The notes under the pieces: model-generated | What the model saw: the letters and a program-made list of their open reading frames with translations, nothing else | What the model was told of the DNA's origin: nothing | Databases searched by the model: none | Shown: in pieces, positions 44,644 to 52,579 of the stretch | Position numbering within the stretch: the first letter of the stretch is position 1 | Layout: each line of letters starts with the position of its first letter | Program-made: the position numbers and the translations under genes | Source: Terrimonas sp. | GTDB taxonomy: Bacteria; Bacteroidota; Bacteroidia; Chitinophagales; Chitinophagaceae | Assembly: GCF_003075435.1 (NCBI RefSeq) | Contig: NZ_QCZJ01000001.1 | Location: 372,001-436,000 of the forward strand | DNA: 64,000 bases | Direction of reading: 5' to 3'

Positions 44644-45031
44644 AGGGATTCTGATTTCCAACAGCAGTCACACCACTTGCTGTTGAAGTCTTAGGATTCA
44701 AGTGAGTCCCTACAACATTTACCTCAACTGATTTTGGTCTTATAATTCCGCTGATCATTTGGGTACTATCTGTTCTCAACCTACATCCGTCATTTGGCTT
44801 GTTACAATTTGCATATGTATCTGTATATTCGTCTGCGCTTATCTGTGCCCATTTAGTCACGTCCTGTTCTTGCCCTGGTGATCCGGTAAAATGGAAATAC
44901 GTCGGTGCAAATACAATTTTCCCTTCAACCTGTTCTTTTGCTGGTTCCTTCTCTTTAAAAGCACTAAGTGCAATTATCAATGTTGCTATAACAGCGAATA
45001 CGGGTATCATCACCCTTTTATACTTAATCAT
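44642..45031 (-). CDS. Small exported hypothetical protein
   Basis: The 129-residue protein starts MIKYKRVMIPVFAVIATLII, a signal or anchor segment. The mature part has a cysteine pair (YANCNKPNDGCRLRT), which may form a disulphide, and an N-terminal FAPTYFHFTGSPGQEQD. The layout recalls small Bacteroidota periplasmic proteins found near SusC/SusD or sigma/FecR genes (DUF6520-like), but I cannot confirm the family. Confidence 0.6.
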   Translation of the reverse strand: MIKYKRVMIPVFAVIATLIIALSAFKEKEPAKEQVEGKIVFAPTYFHFTGSPGQEQDVTKWAQISADEYTDTYANCNKPNDGCRLRTDSTQMISGIIRPKSVEVNVVGTHLNPKTSTASGVTAVGNQNP

Positions 45032-45811
45032 GATTTAAAAGTTTTATGATTTAAAAAAATTACCTGCTTTTATGCCCGTAAGGCAACGGCAGCAGGCATT
45101 CCCAGTAACCACGGCGAAATGTGCCAATAGAAATAAATAATTATAAAGCCGACCTTATTTTCCAGATTACAGAACGATCCTTTACGCCCTTGTTCCGTAC
45201 TATTACAACGGTAGTGGGTAGGCACTACGATGCCAGAGTTACTTTTATATACTGGAATAATTTTATCCGATCTAATAAATCCTATTCAATATTCCGGAAA
45301 GATAGAAGGGCCGGAAATTCGCCTGTCTGTATTCCTTGCGCATAGAAACGCAGTCCGGCTTTTGTTGCAACAAATATTTTATATAAGCAGCATCAATATT
45401 CTAGCAATGCTGTTTGATATATACTACTGTGCAGATTATTTCCGCATAAGCTATACACTATTTAAAAAAAATCTTTTAAACTTACTATTGTCTTCTGAAT
45501 ACTCATTAAAGTATAACTTACTGCTAAGCTTTACAATCACACCTTGGGCAATAGTTGCTTCGTAATGCTCTTCATTTTTTTATTGAGGCATTTCCTGCTA
45601 ATTACTTTTATTTCTGAAACATTCTTTTTATCTTGGCAGTACCAGCAACGGTTTTCTACCCTTATATACATCCTCCCGCATATAGACTCGAAAAAAAACA
45701 GGTTTCGTACCATCCGAAGGGCAACTTTTTTTGAACTTTTTTGGTAAAGCATCATCTGCTGAGTTTCAGTTGACCTGTTTCTCGCAGACTATTACCGGCT
45801 AACATTATGTT
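45032..45811. other. 780-bp stretch without a supported gene
   Basis: Several short frames are open on both strands, but none has family features or clean starts and they overlap each other. The last 100 bases should hold the promoter of the sigma factor gene. I see no repeat from the other families here. Confidence 0.45.
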
Positions 45812-46390
45812 ATGGAGGAAATACTTAAATATGACGGATTCGATCTTTTCAGGCAGTTGGGAACACATTCCGGATCGGCTGAAGCAGCGTTGTCGGCTAT
45901 TTACAGGGCTTTCAAAACCGTGCTCGTGCTGTATATCAAAAACTATATCCGCAACGATGAGGAACTTATTAAAGACGTTATTGCAGAGACCATGCTGGTA
46001 TTGTGGACGCAGCGGGAGGAAGCAGCCCGAAAAGAAAAACCTTTACCCTGGCTGCTAACCATCGCCCATCATATAGCTATTGATAAAATAAGAGCGAGAA
46101 AAAAATATTACACAGAACCGTTGGAAAACCATCTTTCCTTATCCGGAAACGACTACACAGCAGGAGAGACAGAACGTAAAGAACTGGAGGAGCTTTTCAG
46201 GAAAGCTGCGGAAAGGCTGCCTCCACAGGAGAGAAATATACTGCTGCTGAGCAAAATAGAAGAAGTGTCGCACAAGCAGATCGCTTTACAATTCAAGGTA
46301 TCCGTACAAACCGTAAAAAACCAGTTGAGCCGGGCTTTGAAAAAAATTAAGCGCTATATGGGAGATGCCTTAAGCAGCTTTTTTATTTGA
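45812..46390 (+). CDS. ECF RNA polymerase sigma factor
   Basis: The 192-residue protein has sigma region 2 (LIKDVIAETMLVLWTQREEA, then WLLTIAHHIAIDKIRARKK). Region 4 follows (RLPPQERNILLLSKIEEVSH, KQIALQFKVSVQTVKNQLSR). It is of the FecI-like type that in Bacteroidota drives SusC/SusD operons. The FecR-like gene lies 20 bases downstream on the same strand. The likely target is the SusC/SusD operon upstream. Confidence 0.95.
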   Translation: MEEILKYDGFDLFRQLGTHSGSAEAALSAIYRAFKTVLVLYIKNYIRNDEELIKDVIAETMLVLWTQREEAARKEKPLPWLLTIAHHIAIDKIRARKKYYTEPLENHLSLSGNDYTAGETERKELEELFRKAAERLPPQERNILLLSKIEEVSHKQIALQFKVSVQTVKNQLSRALKKIKRYMGDALSSFFI

Positions 46391-46410
46391 GGATGTAAAA
46401 AGTAATTACA

Positions 46411-47700
46411 ATGATCCACCAAGCTGGTTACGTTAAAGAACTGATCAAAAAATATATAGAAGGCTCGATAACAGCCATCGAGCTTGAGCGGCTGAAAGCC
46501 TGCTGGAAAATATATGAAGAAGAAGAGCTGCTCGACATGACCGCGGCAGTATTGTATGCCGTGGGAAAGCAGGAGACGGACGATGCTTTAAAAGGTTGGG
46601 AGCCTGACTTTGCAAAGATCATCAGCAACGCGCAGACCATACGGCGCAACAAAAAAATATTGCTATACGAAAAACTGGCAGGAGCTGCCTTCCTGTTACT
46701 AGTGATGGGGATGCTTATCAATTATTTTATTACCGAACAATGGCCAGGCAGCAATACAATAGGTGATTGTGAGAATATGCCTACCCGGAATGAAATACCG
46801 AAGTCGGAATTTACCTGCTTTATCCGGTGGGGTGATACTATTGTTTTAACTGTTGACAGCGGTTCTACAGGGTCAGTTACTCAGATCAATAACCTTAATA
46901 TCCGCCAGGAAGCGCCGGGCGTACTGGCAATTACTCGTCTGGCAGGAACAACGCCGGTGGATACAACACGAGACCCATTTTTGGAAGTGCTTACAGCGGC
47001 TCGCAGGCAGTATATCATCAAGCTGCCGGGCAGCGTTAGTATCCACCTGAATGCAGGCTCTTCCCTGAAGCTCCCTTTTATCAGTACAGGTAAGGACACC
47101 TGTTATGTGCAGATCAGTGGAGAAGCCTATATTGAAATGCCGGTAAAAGGAAAGCCTGGAAGATTAATAGTGGAAACCTCCAACAGCCAGTTGCAAACTG
47201 TCAGTGGCAATTTTGCTGTATTTGTACGTCCAGATTTTACCAAAGCCACGCTTATCAGTGGCAGCCTTGCAACACTCAGCAGGCAGGGCTGTTGCAGTAA
47301 GAAGCTGAGCTGCCCGGGAGATCAAATCGTTGTTAGAAGCTACTCTAAAACCAATAATGCTGTAACGGATTCCATATTTTTTAGGCAAGATGTTGATATC
47401 AGGGAAGCACTGGTTTGGACAAAAGCCACCCGGAACTATCGAAACGTATCGTTACGGCAGTTTGTAGTAGACATGAGCCAATGGTACGGCTTTAAGGTGG
47501 AGAGCCTTAATTGTATCCCTGAGCAGCTACGTATTAATACTTCCATATGCTACCGGGCCTCCCCTCAAGAGGTATATTCGGAAATCCGCAGAATGGGTAT
47601 TACGGTATATGAGAAGGGCGAAAAGATCAGCTTTTGCGACCCCGCAAAGAAAAACGGCCTCTTACCGATGCAAACGGCTTTTAGAAAGTCTCTGCATTAA
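46411..47700 (+). CDS. FecR-family anti-sigma factor
   Basis: The 429-residue protein has a cytoplasmic N-terminal part that would hold the sigma factor, and one membrane segment near residue 95 (LAGAAFLLLVMGMLINYFIT). A periplasmic FecR domain follows (RRQYIIKLPGSVSIHLNAGS, KGKPGRLIVETSNSQLQT, GNFAVFVRP), and then an STN/DUF4974-type end (VDIREALVWTKATRNYRNVS, RRMGITVYEKGEKISFC). It relays a signal from a SusC-type receptor to the sigma factor. The last 35 residues after this end (AKKNGLLPMQT...) are short and unremarkable. Confidence 0.93.
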   Translation: MIHQAGYVKELIKKYIEGSITAIELERLKACWKIYEEEELLDMTAAVLYAVGKQETDDALKGWEPDFAKIISNAQTIRRNKKILLYEKLAGAAFLLLVMGMLINYFITEQWPGSNTIGDCENMPTRNEIPKSEFTCFIRWGDTIVLTVDSGSTGSVTQINNLNIRQEAPGVLAITRLAGTTPVDTTRDPFLEVLTAARRQYIIKLPGSVSIHLNAGSSLKLPFISTGKDTCYVQISGEAYIEMPVKGKPGRLIVETSNSQLQTVSGNFAVFVRPDFTKATLISGSLATLSRQGCCSKKLSCPGDQIVVRSYSKTNNAVTDSIFFRQDVDIREALVWTKATRNYRNVSLRQFVVDMSQWYGFKVESLNCIPEQLRINTSICYRASPQEVYSEIRRMGITVYEKGEKISFCDPAKKNGLLPMQTAFRKSLH

Positions 47701-47710
47701 GAAGAGCATT

Positions 47711-47944
47711 ACCTACCGGGCATTTCAGCAGTTTTTCAGCTACCAGTCGCTCAGCAACTGGCTGCAGTGCTGGGAGCAGGTAGTGCAGAATGCCCTGAAC
47801 AGTGATACTACCGCTATAGCAGCCCCGCTAACAGTATACATTTATTTGACAAAGCTGGTAGAAGCCGCGCACCTGGTTGATGTAAGGGAAGTAACGCATG
47901 TGGGTGAATGTGTAAAGAATGGCAGGTTGTTATCAGCTACTTAA
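47711..47944 (+). pseudogene. 3' fragment of the partner gene, copy F3 (longest)
   Basis: Encodes 77 residues matching the C-terminus of the 28.0-kb protein: TYRAFQQFFSYQSLSNWLQC, then ALNSDTTAIAAPLTV and LVEAAHLVDVREVTHVGECV. It begins 11 bases after the FecR stop, without a start codon of its own. It ends LLSAT instead of SLSL because the sequence leaves the gene at that point and enters the spacer repeated at 48700. Confidence 0.85.
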
Positions 47945-49133
47945 AAGGTATTACAATAAAAGAGGGTTGATGAGGGAATTGAGATTCCGTTTCCTATAGG
48001 TGCGGTAGCATAATGACCGTGTGGTTCAAAAATTACAAACTTTGCCTTAGTGCTGACGGCAAAATACAAACACTCTCGCCGTCATTTCGATCCCGCCATT
48101 CTGAAAATTAAATTAAAAGCATCTTGCGGCGGGAGAGAAATCTGTTAGGCAGTAGTGCAGATGTTGAGCATTAGTACAAATGCCCGGCAGATTTCTCCCT
48201 CGCAAAAGTTGCATTAAACTACAGTGTTTGTGTTGGCTCGGTCGAAATGACGGAAACTGCATCCGTCATTTCGAACCCGCCCTCAGGTTGTAATACACTA
48301 AACGACTATTACGGTTGGTGAGAACTTTTCTCACCGAAGGTAAACCTGCCTGCCGGCAGGCAGGTCTGTTAGGCAGTAGTGCGAATGCTGAACATAAGTA
48401 CAAAAAGCCGAGTAGATTTCTCCCTCGCATAAGAGTGATTAAACTACAGTGTTTGTGTTGGCTCGGTCGAAATGACGGAAACCGCATCCGTATTCGCCAT
48501 CCAAAAATATATTTCACCAATGCGGATATACAGTTCCCGGTGTTCTTCCTGGTGATTCATAACTCACTTAATTTACAAAATGCTGTGTAATGCAATCTAT
48601 TTGGTAAATCTGGTAGAAGCCGCGCACCTGGTTGATGTAAGGGAAGTAACGCATGCGGGTGAATGTTTGAAGAATGGCAGGTCAGTATCAGCTACTTAAA
48701 ATGTATTACAATAAAAGAGGATTGATGAGGGAATTGAGATTCCGTTTCCTATAGGTGCGGTAGCATAATGACCGTGTGGTTCAAAAATTACAAACTTTGC
48801 CTTAGTGCTGACGGCAAAAATACAAACACTCTCGCCGTCATTTCGATCCCGCCATTCTGAAAATTAAATTAAAAGCATCTTGCGGCGGGAGAGAAATCTG
48901 TTGGGCAGTAGTGCAGATGTTGAGCATTAGTACAAATACCCGGCAGATTTCTCCCTCGCATAAGTTGCATTAAACTATAGTGTTCGTGTTGGCTCGGTCG
49001 AAAAGACGGAAACCGCATCCGTATTCGCCATCCAAAAATATATTTCACCAATGCGGATATACAGCTCCCGGTGTTCTTCCTGGTGATTCATAACTCACTT
49101 AATTTACAAAATGCTGTGTAATGCAATCTATTT
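47945..49133. repeat. Composite repeat block: spacer, 185-bp units, module E, gene fragment, twice
   Basis: Order: spacer (47945-48079), 185-bp units at 48080 and 48264, module E (48495-48598), partner fragment F4 (48599-48699). Then the spacer again (48700-48835), a unit at 48836 and module E (49026-49133). The two spacer copies are nearly identical. The unit at 48264 has an extra ~40-bp piece containing CCTGCCTGCCGGCAGGCAGG. No gene is present. Confidence 0.88.
48599..48699 (+). pseudogene. 3' fragment of the partner gene, copy F4
   Basis: About 33 codons of the partner gene's end, joined to module E exactly as in copies F1 and F2, and leaving the gene at the same point as F3 (TATCAGCTACTTAAAA). 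Confidence 0.8.
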
Positions 49134-49338
49134 CCCATCGGTATATGTCTTCACATGCCGAAATACTCACTCTTTTATGCTGGTATATGAATACACATAC
49201 CAGTAGAAAAAAGAGGAACTCCCATAAAATTTTTCATTCATCCTTTGTGTACCCGCCTGCCGCAACGGGCAGGTTTTATGAATGAAAAATTTCATGTACG
49301 TTTGATCAATATTTCGCTTATAAAAAATTTTGCTACTT

Positions 49339-50342
49339 ATGAACAACCTGACCAATCAAAAGGATTATAACGAGCTTGTCAGCCAGATCTCTGCCACTTA
49401 CAACCAGGGAAGGCAACAAGCCGTTCAGGCCGTAAACATACAGTTAGTAACTACTTACTGGGAAATAGGCCGCTATATTGTTGAATTTGAACAGGGTGGC
49501 CTGGAACGTGCGGTGTATGGTAAGTCTTTGATTAATAATCTTGCTACAGACCTAAACCGCCTTCACGGTAAGGGGTTTAGCAGGAGCAACCTCATCTATA
49601 TGAGGCTTTTTTACCTGGAGTATCCAGTGAGAAGGCTTCTCACTTATTGAGCTGGTCGCATTACGTGGAATTATTGAAAATTGAAGATAAGCTTGAGCGT
49701 AGCTTTTACGAAAAGCAGTCCATTCTTGAAAAATGGTCTATCCCGGAATTAAAGCGACAGAAAAAGGCATCTCTATTCCTCCGCCTGGCTGCTTCTAAAG
49801 ACAAAGAGGGCATTTTACACCTGGCAAAGCAGGGGCAATCTGTTTCCAGGCCTGAAGATGTTATCCGCGACCCTTATATACTGGATTTCCTGAAAATACC
49901 GGAGCTGTACCATTATAGCGAAACCGGGCTGGAAAGCCGGATCATTGAGCATCTTCAGCATTTTTTGCTTGAGCTGGGCAAGGGCTTTGCTTTTATTGGC
50001 AGGCAATACCGGGTTACGCTGGGCAACAGGCATCATTATGTTGATCTGGTTTTTTACCACAGGATCCTCAAGTGCTTTATTTTAATAGATCTCAAGAAAA
50101 GCGAGGCCGGATACGAAGATGTGGGACAAATGAATATGTATCTGGGGTATTTTGAGAACGAAGAAAAAACGGAAGGAGATAACCCGCCTATCGGTATTGT
50201 GCTGGCAAGAGAGAAAGATGACCTGCTGATACAATATGCTATGCACAATGTTTCTTCGCAATTATTTGTAAGTAAATATCAACTGTACCTGCCCAACAAA
50301 GAGGAACTACGGGCAGCGATAGAAGAAACGCTTAATGAATAA
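49339..50342 (+). pseudogene. DUF1016 (YhcG-like) PD-(D/E)xK nuclease, broken by a 4-base deletion
   Basis: The first frame (49339-49650) encodes the DUF1016 N-terminal domain (YNELVSQISATYNQGRQQAV, YGKSLINNLATDLNRLHG) and stops after YPVRRLLTY. A second frame (to 50342) continues in register with LSWSHYVELLKIEDKLERSF and ends with the nuclease core HHYVDLVFYHRILKCFILID followed by LKKSEAGYEDVGQMNMYL. The related fragment at 35313 contains ATAA at the break; adding these four bases here restores one frame (YPISEKASHLLSWSHY). Separate expression of the second part from a TTG at 49647 is possible but unusual. Confidence 0.8.
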
Positions 50343-50376
50343 ACCTGCTATATCGAATACAGGAAATTATTTTTCA

Positions 50377-50590
50377 AACGGGGATCATTTCCACACATTC
50401 GCTATCAGGATGGGTTATAAAATTTCCGGGAAATAGATAGCTGTGAAAACTTAGATGACACTACGCCCTTGCCTAATAGCGTACAGAACCCTGAAGTGAG
50501 TGACAACGAAAGCTGCTATCCTGCCGGCAGGATAGCAGTGCGGCCGGCCACATAAAAATCAAAAAACATTTTCCCTGCTAACAGGCATCT
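50377..50590. repeat. Duplicated segment, copy 2 (fragment of the 25976 barrel gene)
   Basis: GGGGATCATTTCCACACATT and the next ~40 bases encode the last residues of the barrel protein (FAIRMGYKISGK) and the stop; similarity continues about 150 bases. An insertion of TCCTGCCGGCAGGA-type palindrome is visible near 50518. The rest of 50343-50822 holds no gene I can support. Confidence 0.6.
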
Positions 50591-50822
50591 CTCAACCTGA
50601 TAAAAAGGCTTTCTTGCTAATCAAATTACGTTTGATCAGAATAGCAACAGCTCCGCTTACCTAACAACAATTATATTACCTGAATATTAAATAACACATG
50701 ATATTTCTCATCTGTGGGTTTGATCATTTTCAGTAATTATGCAGCTATAAAATGTTTGCTTTACAGAACATTTATAGCGGGTATTAAGCGGACTGCTCAA
50801 TGATCCGGTTTAAAATTCTATT

Positions 50823-51674
50823 ATGAAAAAGATATTGGTTCCTACCGATTTTTCAGCATGTGCCAACAATGCATTGAATGTTGCCGTGCAAATAGCCAGG
50901 TTCCTGCAGTGGAACATTGTTTTGGTGCATACCATTGAAAGCGATGCAGGCATGTATATGGATTATATGGGCGTGCAAAAAGACCAGGAAGAGCAGCTGC
51001 TGGGAGAAGCAAGGCAAAAGCTGAAATTACTGCAGGAAGCCATACGCGAAACGGAAGCTGTAGCTGTTGAGGCACAGCTTAAAACAGGCAGTGTAAAAGA
51101 CAATATCCTTTCATCAGTTAAAGATACGAATGCCGACCTGGTGGTAATGGGCACAATGGGAACCGCCGGGGGAGCAGGAGAAAAACTGTGGGGCACCAAA
51201 ACGGCAGCCATTACCGGGAGCAGCACCGTGCCGGTTATTGCCGTACCTTACAGCTATGCATGGAATGAGCCGCATGACATTCTTTTTGCCACCAACCACT
51301 TTGAAAAAGATGCAGCATTGATTAACCCGGTATTTGACATTGCCCGCTTATTTAAAAGCAATATACATGTGGTGGTATTTACAGATGAAGACAGCAGCAG
51401 CGGACCTGATTTTGTTGATCACAGCCGCAACCTGGATGATTACAAATATTTTTTAACGAAAACATACCCGAAACAAAATATAATAACAGCACATATTTCA
51501 GGAAGCAGGTTTGAAGAAACATTGCAGCAGTATATCAAAGACCATAATATAGAAATGGTTGCAATGGTGAGTCAGCAACGGGGCTTCCTCAGCAGGCTGG
51601 TTCAACCCAGTGCTACCAGGAGCATGGCCTATCATACCACAATTCCTTTGCTTATTATACCGGACAGGCGTTAA
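50823..51674 (+). CDS. Universal stress protein, two UspA domains
   Basis: The 283-residue protein has two tandem Usp domains. The first starts MKKILVPTDFSACANNALNV and has an ATP-binding-like GTMGTAGGAGEKLWGTKTAA pattern ending VPVIAVPY. The second starts DILFATNHFEKDAALINPVF and ends TIPLLIIPDRR, without a clear ATP loop. Such tandem proteins are common in Bacteroidota and respond to growth arrest or stress. It is a single-gene unit, convergent with the Crp/Fnr gene. Confidence 0.93.
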   Translation: MKKILVPTDFSACANNALNVAVQIARFLQWNIVLVHTIESDAGMYMDYMGVQKDQEEQLLGEARQKLKLLQEAIRETEAVAVEAQLKTGSVKDNILSSVKDTNADLVVMGTMGTAGGAGEKLWGTKTAAITGSSTVPVIAVPYSYAWNEPHDILFATNHFEKDAALINPVFDIARLFKSNIHVVVFTDEDSSSGPDFVDHSRNLDDYKYFLTKTYPKQNIITAHISGSRFEETLQQYIKDHNIEMVAMVSQQRGFLSRLVQPSATRSMAYHTTIPLLIIPDRR

Positions 51675-51813
51675 CGGTAGTGCTATGTCAAACGTGAAAT
51701 GTGAGCAATGAAATACGTCTTTCATTTTTATCCACTGTATGCCGGCAGGCAAGCCTCACTTTTCACATTAACATACAAACATAATTGACTTGACTTAGCA
51801 GCAGTTTTCTTTT

Positions 51814-51874
51814 ACCATTAAGGCATTAAGAACATTAAGTTTAAAAGTCTTAACTAACTTAATTTCTTAATGGT
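51814..51874. terminator. Long imperfect hairpin between convergent genes
   Basis: ACCATTAAG (51814) pairs with CTTAATGGT (51866), and inner ATTAAG/CTTAAT-type repeats can extend the stem. It lies between the universal stress gene and the convergent Crp/Fnr gene and may terminate both. Confidence 0.45.
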
Positions 51875-51883
51875 TCCACAACT

Positions 51884-52468
51884 TCAAATCCTCACCGAAT
51901 TAATAAGCTTGCTGAAATTGGTTGGGTCAATGCCAAGATAGTTTGCGAGGTATTTATGCGGCACTAATTGCAGTATATGCGGGCTTCGTTTCAGCAGTTG
52001 CCTGAACTTTTCTTCTGAAGAAAAACATTGCAGTTCAACTATACGTTCCAGCACACCGGAAAGCGCATCTGTTACGCCCTTGCGGATCAGTCTTTCAAAA
52101 TTGGCGCTGCTGTCCATCAGTTGTTGTATCTCGTCAGAGGAAGTGCGCAAAAAAGCGGATGGCGTAAGCGTTTCATAAAAATACCTGGATGGTTGCTGCG
52201 TTAAAAAAGCATCCAGTACGCCGCCGAAAGAAGGTGGATAGGTGAAAACCACAGTGGCTTCCCTGCCCTGCTCATCATAATACACCACCCGCTGCACACC
52301 TTCCAGCACCAGGTAAAGATATTTCTCCGTTTCGCCCTGGCGGGTAAGCAGTTCTTTTCTTTTAGCGCTGAAGGGACGCCAGATACCGGAAAAATCAACC
52401 CATTCCTGCGTTGTAAGCGGTTGCACAGCACTGATCATTTGCCTTATATGAGATAATGCTTCATCCAT
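51884..52468 (-). CDS. Crp/Fnr-family transcriptional regulator
   Basis: The 194-residue protein has a cyclic-nucleotide-binding-like domain (KYLYLVLEGVQRVVYYDEQG, REATVVFTYPPSFGG) and a C-terminal winged helix (RSPHILQLVPHKYLANYLGI, DPTNFSKLINS). It lacks Fnr-type N-terminal cysteines. It is divergent from the DUF1549 operon, 111 bases away, and may regulate it. Confidence 0.92.
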   Translation of the reverse strand: MDEALSHIRQMISAVQPLTTQEWVDFSGIWRPFSAKRKELLTRQGETEKYLYLVLEGVQRVVYYDEQGREATVVFTYPPSFGGVLDAFLTQQPSRYFYETLTPSAFLRTSSDEIQQLMDSSANFERLIRKGVTDALSGVLERIVELQCFSSEEKFRQLLKRSPHILQLVPHKYLANYLGIDPTNFSKLINSVRI

Positions 52469-52579
52469 AAAGGCGAATGTAGCATGTATTTTTACTACTA
52501 TTGCCGGGTTTGTTTTAACTTTAAGGCATTAATAGTGAAACCCTGTTAACACACTTAAAGGAGTGTCCACAAAAGCCAC

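Noticed and set aside
45121-45755. Several short overlapping frames before the sigma factor
   Set aside because: They lie on both strands, overlap each other, and none has a recognisable domain or start context.
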